21,523 nt of DNA from Gracilaria domingensis (GCA_022539475.1 VCMS01000512.1:1-21523); one strand, 5' to 3'. Shown: positions 7,701 to 15,036, counted from the stretch's first letter. A program made the numbers and translations. The notes: generated by a model not told the origin, from the letters alone.

Positions 7701-9705
7701 GGTTCATCGCACTACTCAGATCTCGCCGTTCGAGCTTGTGCTATCACGCGTTCCACCTTCGGTGGCTATCGAGCCACAGCCAACTTTGGATAAGTTCCCC
7801 TCGCCTCGTCTACACAGGGACGCCTGGAAGGCCTGGCTTAAGAACATCATTCCTACAGTTAGGCAAAACATCGATAAGGCACAAGCCGCGTACAAGCAGA
7901 ATTTCGACGCACGAATGCGCAGGGGTGCCCCTCAGATCAGGGAAGGTAACTACGCCTTCCTACGGAAGGAATACTATAACCCGGAAAAGGAGAAGAGGCA
8001 TAAGCTCTCTCCTATCGCGGACGGCCCCTACAGGGTTATTTCTATCACCGATACAACGGTTGTCCTCGATATTGAGGGTGAACACGAGCGTTTTTCGCGC
8101 GATCGCGTAACGCCTGCGCCACAGCCTGTTCGTCAGGAAAAGCAACCGGAAACGCCGGACAGCGCTACGCCTACTGTGGACCAAGCCGCGACAGCGGGAG
8201 AGCGCGCTTCGTTGTCAGTCCTGCCGCATCCTAGCCGCGGACTTGCTGATTTGCCGGCAAAGCCGGAAGCTAACCCGCCAGTCTCGAACGCCGCACATGT
8301 CCACACGCGGATACTGGCCCCTCAGGGGATCCTCACCACCACCCCCGACGCTCCAACTGAGGAGGGGGAGGAGGAGGTAAGTCGCTCGATTTCGTTGTCG
8401 CCGTCGTCGACGGAAGTGCCTTTGCAGGCCTCCGGGCCGCACGCAAGTCGTGGTGAAAGCACGCGGACGCGCGACGTACAGCCGAAGATTCGGAAAGAAG
8501 CGAGAAACGCGCAGTTATCGCGGAAGCCTAAAGAGGAACGCACCACTTCGGTGGAGCACGAAGCCGGAGAACCGGAAGAACACCAGGATGTAGCTGCTGC
8601 AGAAGTCGCCGCTTCGCCCGCGGATAGCACTGTACGGCCGTCACAGACGGAAGGACCAGAGCCTGCCCCAGCTGTGCAGCGTGAGACCGGTACGCCGGAA
8701 AAGAGGGTGGTAACCACCGCAGCAGCCACGTCGAATGCGGAAAGTACATGCCCGCCGCAGTCGGAGCCCGGCAGCGGCAGCGCACTCGCGTCAAAAGAAG
8801 CCGGAAGACCGGAAAAGAAGCCTGTCCAGAAAGACCGTGTTGTTACGGCAGACCCGATTTCGGGAGATTTTATTGAAGCATCGAGTGATAAAGCCGTTGA
8901 AAACACGGAGGCAACCGCCGCAACAGCAGGCCGACATGCCACAGTAGGTGGGCAGCAGCTCAACGCTGCACACGCGCGCACGCTGCGCCAAGTGTCTGGC
9001 TTCGCCGGCGATCCGCCTCCAGTGGAGGGTGACAACACACGAGCCGGGCACGTGCCCGCTGTAAGGCTTGCGGCCGCCGGAAACGGAAATTCCGAATTTG
9101 AATCGGCAACGCACAGCCGTGCAACGGCGCAGGCCCCACCGCCAGCAATGCTTGGCAAGGCGTCGCCTCGGCACGTGCCACGGCACCACTCGCTGGCACA
9201 CCGCATTGCGAACCGTTCACCCTCACTTCGGGAGATCTTGCCGGAACGCCGGAAGCTCGCTATTCGAGAACACCGAAGCTCGGTAACAGCCCGACAATAC
9301 GGGAAGGAAAGCCAGAACTCTGGAAGCCGGAATGACATGGAAACACCATGGTCAAAATGGCTCTCGCCTGGCGTACAGGATGTCTTGCCGTCAGGACGGA
9401 AGCCGAAAGTAACCAATGAAGCCCACGACGGGAGAGGTAACAACGACACCTCGAGAGAGGATACATCGACAAAGCCGCATCCTGCGCGGAAGGTCCTCGA
9501 TGAGGAGTATGTCATTGACCGTCTGATAAGTCACGGCTACGCCCCTGACGGGGAACTACTGTATCGAGTCCGTTGGTACGGCTACGCCTCTTCAGAGGAT
9601 ACGCACGAGCCCATTGAGCACTTGCCTCGCTCGAAGGTCTTGCAGTACCACCGTCGCACACGGACACCGATACCGGCTACGCTGGACAAGGCCCAAGTGG
9701 GTTGA
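4741..9705 (+). CDS. pol: Pol of element A: RT, RNase H, integrase, linker, chromodomain
   Basis: One frame is open to the TGA at 9703-9705. Residue numbers here count from 4798. RT spans about 250-460: catalytic region LDANWGYWQ, then YLDD at 383-386 with the two metal-binding Asp. RNase H: DTDAS (D533/D535), YSVSEKECLAVVW and HTDHSALRWLL. Integrase: a zinc-binding H768-X6-H775...C805-X2-C808, then D837, D897 and E933 with exactly 35 residues between the last two (DD35E). A GPY/F-type module lies near 1070-1095. About 470 low-complexity residues rich in Pro, Ala, Glu and Ser follow. The chromodomain is at about 1569-1622 (EEYVIDRLISHGY ... YRVRWYGY ... HEPIEHLP), with His where the third cage aromatic usually sits. 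The frame continues upstream of 4798 to about 4741, matching element B residue for residue in most positions. No frameshift or stop is seen in almost 5 kb. Confidence 0.95.
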   Translation, partial: TTVPIVRRPLRRALKKQVPLPAAQKPTADERKSTKLRVARPISIPPESQVWVTVTSPQCGLQTVQPLPALQEKHQLALANGIVFVEPEKPFQVLVANFSRFSQRLVRSQVIGSLLPHPAAIVPTQVSIAEVLGILEAEEGEAERNNSETNTGPNSSSEDATPTSSDANNRTLSKEAMPTSSESNDTDLSAADTKDKAIQELESLDLEHVPETHRDKLRHMLEEFTPMWDGTLGKIGITEHRIDLLPNTRPISQHPYRAGPTARQEEKAQVEKMLRAGVIEPAQSPWASPVVLAPKADGSWRFCIDYRKLNAATVKDVYPIPRMDECIDSLGDAKVFTTLDANWGYWQVPVRAEDRDKTAFVCHEGLYRFNRMPFGLTNAPATFQRAVDILLARFKWKTCLVYLDDIIVYSSNLDEHLTHVRDVMRVLRDAGITLKLKKCEFFTETVRYLGHVIRPGRLSIDEVRVKSLKEAKHPRTQTELRSFLGLCNVYRRFIPNFADIAAPLNELLRKGQPVDLEEFDDRKAAAFSSLVDAVTSPPVLSLPRAGLPYAVDTDASDYQVGCALFQTTNDGERLPIGYWSRSLNVHERNYSVSEKECLAVVWALQTLRPYLMGTRFIVHTDHSALRWLLSIAEPSGRLMRWRLRLSEFDFEIRYKKGLLNTQADALSRLETAAEAAPVDDLEIPCFLVEDGSSDADEESEGWDIYDAVLAVSDTQPEPGSFVPIKPEELIREQHTDRFCTEIRSRLNGRAQLPFVENDQGFLIRTVGNRPQIVVPHSLQSRVLHLSHYAKLSAHPGGRKLYYTLRKDFYWPAMAFDAYATVRGCSDCAKNRVKLRKYSKKLVLFPARAPLEFVAIDLLGEFIRTRRGNRFLLVITDRFSKLVRTVPLTKVTASAVAQAFVTHWVFVYGPPIDLLSDNGPQFTAKFFQDVCRILRIQNWFTTTYHPQSNGQVERFNRTMLNALRTFVAEHPSEWDQYTDAVTYAYNTQVHRTTQISPFELVLSRVPPSVAIEPQPTLDKFPSPRLHRDAWKAWLKNIIPTVRQNIDKAQAAYKQNFDARMRRGAPQIREGNYAFLRKEYYNPEKEKRHKLSPIADGPYRVISITDTTVVLDIEGEHERFSRDRVTPAPQPVRQEKQPETPDSATPTVDQAATAGERASLSVLPHPSRGLADLPAKPEANPPVSNAAHVHTRILAPQGILTTTPDAPTEEGEEEVSRSISLSPSSTEVPLQASGPHASRGESTRTRDVQPKIRKEARNAQLSRKPKEERTTSVEHEAGEPEEHQDVAAAEVAASPADSTVRPSQTEGPEPAPAVQRETGTPEKRVVTTAAATSNAESTCPPQSEPGSGSALASKEAGRPEKKPVQKDRVVTADPISGDFIEASSDKAVENTEATAATAGRHATVGGQQLNAAHARTLRQVSGFAGDPPPVEGDNTRAGHVPAVRLAAAGNGNSEFESATHSRATAQAPPPAMLGKASPRHVPRHHSLAHRIANRSPSLREILPERRKLAIREHRSSVTARQYGKESQNSGSRNDMETPWSKWLSPGVQDVLPSGRKPKVTNEAHDGRGNNDTSREDTSTKPHPARKVLDEEYVIDRLISHGYAPDGELLYRVRWYGYASSEDTHEPIEHLPRSKVLQYHRRTRTPIPATLDKAQVG

Positions 9706-9730
9706 CCACCCACGTCTCTATTGAGCACAG

Positions 9731-10014
9731 CCGTCCCAGACGGAATATGCCGCGTTATGCGGACAGTATTGCATTACGCAAGAATATGCCGCGTCAAGCG
9801 GATGCAACTTGAAGTTAACTCGAGATCACTTAGCCGCCTCAGGCGGACCAGGCCGCTCTAAGCGGACAGCTTTTCGCTGAACAAACATGCCGCGAAATGC
9901 GGAAGCCACTTACAGTGGAGAAGAAGAAGAAGAAAGAAGCCTAGAAGAAGGAAAAGAAGCCAGGATACTGGAATGAAGACTATGAAGTTATGATTCTACA
10001 GCCGCTCACTGCGG
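9731..10014. repeat. Array of eight 13-nt hairpins (4-bp stem, 5-nt loop) in element A 3' UTR
   Basis: All share the form CCNN-N5-NNGG with complementary arms: 9731-9743 CCGT-CCCAG-ACGG; 9750-9762 CCGC-GTTAT-GCGG; 9789-9801 CCGC-GTCAA-GCGG; 9834-9846 CCGC-CTCAG-GCGG; 9853-9865 CCGC-TCTAA-GCGG; 9890-9902 CCGC-GAAAT-GCGG; 9906-9918 CCAC-TTACA-GTGG; 10002-10014 CCGC-TCACT-GCGG. With even base use, about 0.07 such sites would be expected in 284 bp. Element B has matching hairpins. The second appears to be an extra copy made by duplication of a unit of about 39 bp, since GAATATGCCGCG recurs. Function unknown. Confidence 0.85.
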
Positions 10015-10073
10015 AAGGCTAGCCTCTCTCTCGCGGGTCATTCGCAACAGCCTTGAATGAGGTATTGCCCACT

Positions 10074-10086
10074 GAGAAGGGGAGAG
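10074..10086 (+). other. Internal polypurine tract-like run, element A
   Basis: GAGAAGGGGAGAG is preceded by CT, as is the matching run in element B (14684-14697). It closely resembles the terminal polypurine tract, but it lies 1.4 kb before the LTR, at the edge of the part of the 3' region shared with B. It may be a secondary plus-strand priming site or a relic of a former element end. Confidence 0.5.
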
Positions 10087-10455
10087 CAGAAGAGAAATTT
10101 TGAGCCAAGCCGGCAACGGCTGGATGAATTACCACTACTATCCTGGTCATGCCCCATCATCTATACCACCTTCTGGTGCCAATACATATCGCACAGTGCC
10201 GAGTCCCGTCGGTTTCTTTGCCGCAAAGACGGATTTACATTCGCCATTACTGGAAAATTGCTCTCGACCGTTCTCGCTTTTCACGGTTTCATAGCCCAGT
10301 GTTCTTGAGTTATATGAACGCTCATGGGTGTCTGGCATCTTTTGTACCGTTCTACGGCATTTTCGAAGTCCGTTTGTTGACGGTACGCCTTCATTTGTGA
10401 CGAAGGTTTGAGCACTACAGTACTTCCAGTACGCTGGATCGGACATGTGCTGTAT

Positions 10456-11249
10456 CCGTCACACGGCATTCCCGAAGATCTCGGCATCGCTAGACCAACT
10501 CTTTGGATGGTACGAAGCGCCTCTGGGAGATCCCTTTTCTTGGGGGAAGGCTGGACGCGAAGTTCCGAACTCATCTCGGTCGGTCAATCAACTTGCCCTT
10601 TTGGGATGTCCGAACTGGAACGATCGCGTTTGACCCACTTAATCGGGAGCAAATTCCGATCTTTCGGCGTACATTGACTCTACCTAGAGAGACTTAAACT
10701 TGAGTTGAATGGCTTATTGCCGTCTTCAACGGTTGTGGAGTTATGGCGCTCGCGAAAACACCCCCTGTCAGGCTATTTTTAGCACAACTTGGGACAGCGC
10801 TATCTCCGCAACGCGGCAGCGGATTGAGACGGAAACTGCCATCCAAATAGAGATTTGGCAGGGCTACAAGGAATGCAAGGGAATGCCGAGTTCGGGTATC
10901 GTTCAAGCCGCTCAGCGGAGTTGGTCAGTTTGCCGAATTTCGGTTGTTTACAGCATACCTGAACCGAAACGACCTCGTTTGAGGCACTTCCCAGTCTTCA
11001 AATCCAACTTTTTTGGGCTCGATCGTCTTATACGACGCAGGAGAAATATCCGACTAGCCGGTTTGCTCCGTACTTGACGGCAAGCCGAAAACTCGGAAGT
11101 GCCGAAACTGGTGAAGGACGTACTGTAGCCGATATCAGTCGGGGGTTTTCGCTCAATGACGCCCACCGTCGTGGACGGGAGCCTCTCTGAGGAGGATGTA
11201 GGACTCATTGTCGCTTGTGTAGGAGACACGTACAGCCGCTAGGATGCGG
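10456..11249. repeat. Scattered CCGN...NCGG mini-palindromes in the variable 3' module of element A
   Basis: Short palindromes with a CCG/CGG core recur with loops of 2-7 nt. Examples: CCGT-CAC-ACGG 10456-10466; CCGA-AGATC-TCGG 10472-10484; CCGA-TCTT-TCGG 10656-10667; CCGT-CTTCA-ACGG 10720-10732; CCGC-AAC-GCGG 10806-10816; CCGA-GT-TCGG 10886-10895; CCGC-TCA-GCGG 10908-10918; CCGA-ATT-TCGG 10933-10943; CCGA-AAAC-TCGG 11085-11096; CCGT-CGTGG-ACGG 11166-11178; CCGC-TAGGAT-GCGG 11236-11249. Well under one such site would be expected in this stretch with even base use. Confidence 0.6.
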
Positions 11250-11479
11250 AAGGGGAGCCCAACACTGGGAATTTTCGCGAACGACCTGAGAAACCTGCGG
11301 GCAGTCCGGACCCGTCGTTGACGTTTTCGACACCTCGACAAGGAGGCTCGTGGTCACTGCCCTACGCGAGAAGCCCCCTGGGGGATCTGGGACGATTCGA
11401 CCGAGGAGTTCGGCTTGCGAGGATGGATTGCCGGGTTCCGGGCTCGTCAACCGCATCTTTGCGCGTTGTGCCTCGTCCT

Positions 11480-11492
11480 GAGGAGGGGGAGA
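11480..11492 (+). other. Polypurine tract of element A
   Basis: Thirteen unbroken purines (GAGGAGGGGGAGA) end exactly at the TG of the 3' LTR. This is the expected primer site for plus-strand DNA synthesis and fixes the LTR boundary. Confidence 0.92.
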
Positions 11493-12235
11493 TGTAGTGC
11501 AAATTGCGCCAATATTATGCGCATTTTACAGTGCATATTATGCACCGGGTGTCCATTGCTGGACCCCGGCCTGCTGGCACATTTCTTAGAATTAGTAATT
11601 TATTTTGCCTAATATTTTAGGAATTTACACTGGCACGCCTCGGCCTCCACAGTACTTAGGTGTGCCGACTGCGCGCCAGCTTCACTCAGTAAACCTCAAC
11701 GAGGCCTTTGGCTCTGATCTTCTTGCCGCTTGCGCACGGTCACCAGCCCCATCCTGGGGAATACCGCCGCAATTCCGGGCTGATCAACCAACCTCCGTCC
11801 CTGAGGAGTACTAATCCGTCGTCACGGCACTTTTCTTATCTATTTTATTGTTTTCATTTCCGTCTTACGGCTTTCGCTACTCTGCCCTACATTGTAGGTT
11901 TGTTTTATTTGTCTCGGGAGTTTTCCCGCTTATCGCGAGTCAGTGCTCCGCAGTGCGGCTCGTTTGTTGATCTTTTGTCGTCCCATACCGTTGGGCTGGA
12001 TACCCCCACTCGCTGTGGCTCGCCGGAACCATCCGGATACCTACGCCGATTCTACCCCTTCTACCTCCGACTGCACGCCCAGATCGGGGCCACCCGGATT
12101 TACACCCGGCTCGTGTTGGCCCTATCGGAGGGTTCTGCCGCTCGACTGCCCTTCACAGGGAGCAGGGCCTGAACACCCTGAGGTGCTCGTCCGCGACGCG
12201 GTTTGTTGTTTTCCCGTCGAGGGTTTTGCACCACA
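11493..12235 (+). repeat. Element A 3' LTR
   Basis: This 743-bp direct repeat of 1263-2011 begins TGTAGTGC and ends CACCACA. It follows the polypurine tract and is followed by the second AAAGA. It contains the same palindromes and the TCATTTCC initiator candidate (11854-11861). The ORFs inside it (for example the 154-codon frame at 11708-12172) reflect LTR sequence also present in the 5' copy; I do not call them genes. Confidence 0.95.
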
Positions 12236-12240
12236 AAAGA
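12236..12240. repeat. Target-site duplication of element A, right copy (AAAGA)
   Basis: It is identical to 1258-1262 and immediately follows the CA of the 3' LTR. The minus-strand LTR sequence of element B continues on both sides once element A and one copy of the duplication are set aside. Confidence 0.93.
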
Positions 12241-12399
12241 ACAGAAAAGATGCCGTGACGACGGTCTAGAACTCCTCAGTGGTAGATGTCAGATGATTAG
12301 CCTGGAATTTTGGCGTCTTGCCCGATTAGGGACGAAGACCATTCACAAGCGGCAAGAAAGTCAGAGCCAGAAGCCTACTTGAGGTTTACTTCCCGTACA

Positions 12400-12594
12400 G
12401 TGGCGGCAAGTGCCGCCACTTATATACGGCACTTGAAAATATCAATTGAAACATCTCTAACTATCCGGCGATGCCGGCCAATACACTACAGGTGTGCACC
12501 CGTGGCAGGCTTGCCACGGCGCACCCGCTATCGGGCCAACTTGGCACACGTGTGCAGAAATACTACCCTTCCTAGGCATACCCCAAAATAGGGG
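12400..12594. repeat. Palindrome cluster in U3 of element B LTR
   Basis: The cluster contains GTGGCGGCA-AG-TGCCGCCAC (12400-12419, 9-bp perfect stem), CCGGC-GAT-GCCGG (12465-12477), CCGTGGCA-GGCT-TGCCACGG (12500-12519, 8-bp stem), the 12-bp perfect palindrome GCACACGTGTGC (12544-12555) and CCCC-AAAATA-GGGG (12581-12594). Five such structures in under 200 bp of a promoter-bearing region suggest binding sites or RNA structure. Confidence 0.7.
12420..12426 (-). promoter_or_regulatory. TATA-like box in element B LTR
   Basis: TATATAA reads on the minus strand, about 275 bp into the LTR and next to the 9-bp palindrome. Transcription would then start near 12390 and run leftwards. The initiator-like TTTCATTG at the element A insertion site is too far away (about 180 bp) to pair with it, so the two would be alternatives. 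Motif only. Confidence 0.3.
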
Positions 12595-12701
12595 CACTAC
12601 CCCAGTAGCCTCTCGTAACCTGAGGTGTCGAAGCCGGTAACTGATCAACAAACTATGAAAAACACCTCGGTGCATCCCCACAAAGGGCGTTTTGCTCTAC
12701 A

Positions 12702-12714
12702 TCTCCCCCTTCTC
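12702..12714 (-). other. Polypurine tract of element B
   Basis: On the minus strand GAGAAGGGGGAGA touches the TG that opens the LTR. It has the same length and position as in element A. This shows the adjoining LTR is the 3' LTR of a minus-strand element, which must be element B. Confidence 0.88.
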
Positions 12715-12754
12715 AGGCTGAGACACCGACTCCGTCGGCTCGATATGCCTCGCG

Positions 12755-14559
12755 ATGGAGGTATATATGGAAGTCTCCCCAGACGGGTCTGCCGAGAACT
12801 GTACGGAGCCACCAACACCTCCGGTGTCAGTAGCGAAACTCGTCATCTCGAGCCCTTCCGCGATGTCCAACGCACCGAACGGCCCTCCGTCCTCGACGGC
12901 ACGTATGCAAGTGTCCAACCCGCCGTTCCGGTCTTTACCTCTTCCGCAGTCGGCGGCTGCCTCTCAACCGGGTTCTTCCGGACAGGATCACGCTCCAGCC
13001 CAAGCTGGCTCGGCGCCCGTATGGGATTGGTTCAACGCCGAGATGCCAGCTACGCTGGGTGGGTGGCCTACCGCAGGCGCGTTACGCATCCGGGATCCGC
13101 ACCGGCACAGTTTCCTTTTCGCCCAGGCTCCTTGGCTTGACGCCGAGGCCGTTCGGGATACCGAGCTCGTCGACTCGTACGCGGTCGACGGTCAACTCCC
13201 TGGTGGGCTTCCTGCTGACGTTACCCGTTCATGGGACTGGATCGCCCGCGTTGCGGTCACACCGAGTTGCCTGTTTGTAGGTCGAAACGAGAAGAGACAA
13301 TTCGCTCGCAATCAGATGGCCCGCATTGGGTACGCGCGACACTTCCGAGCTCCGAACGAACATCCGGTGCCGGCACAGTACCAGTACAACGTGGCACGTA
13401 ACCGAACTTTCGGCGAGGTCGGCTACGGCGACCATCTAGCCAACGCGTTGGACGAAATTGACCGATATTCAGACACCGTTCAGCCACACCAGGAGTTGAT
13501 CCTATGGGCGCGGCCCATTCTTCGTGCCGAGTTCCGGTTCCTTCGCCGTCCTGCACGGTCTCAATTTCATGAAGGCCTCCGATTCGAGAGGAATGGCGTT
13601 CCCGCTTCGGGGTACTTGTGCCGTACCAGTGCACGGAGGTGGAGCGCATCGCGCGTCACTCCCATACCGGGCGATACCTGCCGCTGCCGTCATTCTGGCC
13701 TGCGGTCGAAGTCGCACGAGGGTGCCACGTAGAGCTACCGCCCTGCCTAACTTACATAGGCTCGTACTTCATGAACGATCCGCCTCACGGCCTGTGGAGC
13801 ATCCTGGCAACAGAATGGACCATCCGCTTTGCGGCTTTCATCCTCATCGAGGCATATGATTCGTACCGAGTTTAGTTCATCCCGGAGCTCATCCGGCAAG
13901 CGATCCGAGCGTTGGATCTCTCCGAGCTGCTCGGCTCGGTCCGCAATGCGCGCGAAGCCACCGCGTTGTTGGACGTCATTGACCAGATTGACTGGAATGA
14001 GTTGCCTGCTAGTCAGGTTTCCGACGGGGTTCGTCGGCAGTCGGACCGTTCTCCCGGACGGAACGTCAATGCCGGCGACTTCGTGTACTTTGACCCATGG
14101 ATTTGGGAGATAATTGGTCTCGCTGAGGCGGCTGGTCGCCGCCGAGAGGAGCGTCATATCCCGGAAGGGCACCCGCGTGGGTTCGTATACGTCTATGACG
14201 ACGGTGATGACCCTACTGAGGGAGGAAGCCCCATGGATGAGGGGAGCCCAGTAAGCGTGGAGGTTTTACCGGAGCCCGGAGCTACGGGCGATGACGACGA
14301 AGTCGTGGTTATTGTCCCACCCGCTGTAGCGGCTCCCGATCAGACTGGCCCGTGGGCTCAGGACGTAGCATCCGCCGGAGGCGGCAGTTTCTCTCTCACT
14401 CCGCGAGCGGCGGTCATTCGCGACTTCCTCCGAGGCGTGGGAGTGGCCGTTCCCGACACGGTGACCGACGAGTCGGAGTTGCAAGCGATAGCGGCACAAC
14501 GCTTCTCCGGGGCTCCCGGCAGTGGGGGCAACCCAGGTGCTGGGCCGTCCGGCGCGTAA
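12755..14559 (+). pseudogene. Antisense accessory gene in the terminal module of element B, unknown function, broken
   Basis: I do not recognise this protein. It lies opposite to gag-pol of its element and fills the module between the LTR (54 bp away) and the hairpin UTR. ATG at 12755 follows an in-frame stop near 12719. Parts: a Pro/Ser-rich N-terminus (first about 85 residues); a Trp-containing, apparently globular core (for example VWDWFNAEMP, RSWDWIARVAVTPSCLFVGR); then, in another frame, PYQCTEVERIARHSHTGRYL and a Trp-rich stretch; then an acidic and Gly/Pro-rich tail (YVYDDGDDPTEGG). No zinc knuckle, protease, RT motif, signal peptide or clear membrane span is seen. The first frame is usable to about 13500-13600; the last frame (13573-14559) is reached by one or probably two frameshifts between about 13500 and 13620 and holds a TAG at 13873-13875. 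Intact, it would encode about 600 residues. It could be a captured host gene, an extra retrotransposon ORF or a remnant of another element. Confidence 0.55.
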
Positions 14560-14683
14560 TTCCCGGCTCGCGATCCCTGACGGGCTGCGGTAGTCCGTGA
14601 TAGACCCCGATGATGAGGAGCGACTTGATAGTTAGAGGTAAACTTCTCCAGCCTTGCTGGCTTGGCTCAAACTTTTCGTCTTG

Positions 14684-14697
14684 TTCTCCCCCTTCTC
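14684..14697 (-). other. Internal polypurine tract-like run, element B
   Basis: On the minus strand GAGAAGGGGGAGAA is almost the same as B's terminal tract (GAGAAGGGGGAGA, 12702-12714), and both are preceded by CT. It matches the internal run in element A at 10074-10086. Homology with A ends about 40 bp further on, near 14648. Confidence 0.5.
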
Positions 14698-14755
14698 AGT
14701 GGGCAATACCTCGTTCGAGGCTGTTGCGAGTGGCCCACAAGAGAGGGATAACTTT

Positions 14756-15013
14756 CCGCCGAAGCGGCTATAGCGATAAAACGTCTTAGTCTTCCTTCCA
14801 GTGTCCTGGCTTCTTCTCCTTCTTCTTGGGCTTCTTTCTTCTTCATCTTCTTCTCCACTGTAAGTGGCTTCCGCGTTTCGCGGCTTGTCTGTCAGACAGA
14901 TACTGTCCGCATAGAGCGACATGTTGCTGCTTTTCAGTAACGCCCGCCTAGGGCGGCTTGTTAGAATCAACTTCGTTCCATCCGCGTGAAGCGGCATATT
15001 CCGTCCGAGACGG
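14756..15013. repeat. Hairpin array in element B 3' UTR
   Basis: Plus-strand notation: 14756-14767 CCGC-CGAA-GCGG; 14855-14867 CCAC-TGTAA-GTGG; 14871-14883 CCGC-GTTTC-GCGG; 14907-14919 CCGC-ATAGA-GCGA (one arm broken); 14944-14956 CCGC-CTAGG-GCGG; 14982-14994 CCGC-GTGAA-GCGG; 15001-15013 CCGT-CCGAG-ACGG. They occupy the same order as the array of element A, read on the other strand. Most loops differ from A while the stems are largely kept. Confidence 0.8.
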
Positions 15014-15036
15014 CATAACGCACTAGTTGTGGGTGG

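Larger units (their letters stand above)
9706..11479 (+). other. 3' non-coding region of element A
   Basis: These 1.8 kb between the pol stop and the polypurine tract contain no ORF above about 120 codons and none that I recognise. Bases 9706 to about 10122 are shared with element B's 3' UTR and hold the hairpin array, a GAAGAAGAA-rich purine stretch (9917-9960) and an internal polypurine tract. From about 10123 to 11479 the sequence has no visible counterpart in B. It is dotted with short CCGN...NCGG palindromes. A minus-strand ORF of 83 codons starts at 11456, 37 bp from the LTR. That resembles the position of the antisense gene in B, but I see no protein similarity. Confidence 0.7.
1263..12235 (+). 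mobile_element. Element A: complete Ty3/gypsy chromodomain LTR retrotransposon nested in element B
   Basis: It is 10,973 bp long. It has LTRs of 749 and 743 bp, each TG...CA; a tRNA primer-binding site 3 nt after the 5' LTR; gag; pol in the order protease, RT, RNase H, integrase, chromodomain (the Ty3/gypsy order); a 13-purine tract touching the 3' LTR; and a perfect AAAGA duplication. Outside the first 50 bp the LTRs differ only by three one-base indels in homopolymers, so the insertion is recent. The main pol frame is open for almost 5 kb, but gag and protease contain five one-base deletions compared with element B. Either this copy is defective, or those deletions are sequence errors. Confidence 0.96.
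12241..12701 (-). repeat. Element B 3' LTR, proximal (5'/U3) portion
   Basis: On the minus strand this 461-bp part starts TGTAGAGC right after the polypurine tract, much like TGTAGTGC in A. Its later part aligns with the middle of A's LTR (TGGCTCTGA, TCTTGCCGCTTG, CCGTCGTCACGGCA). Its first 300 bp or so have no counterpart in A and are full of palindromes. With 855-1262 the whole LTR would be about 870 bp. The split point is the element A insertion. Confidence 0.87.

Noticed and set aside
12755..14559. Envelope-like gene as in errantiviruses
   Set aside because: It lies on the opposite strand from pol, and no signal peptide, transmembrane anchor or cleavage-like site is visible.
9731..15013. 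CRISPR array or rho-independent terminators
   Set aside because: The hairpins are 13 nt with irregular spacing and no fixed repeat-spacer plan, and none is followed by a T-run. The context is a eukaryotic retrotransposon UTR.
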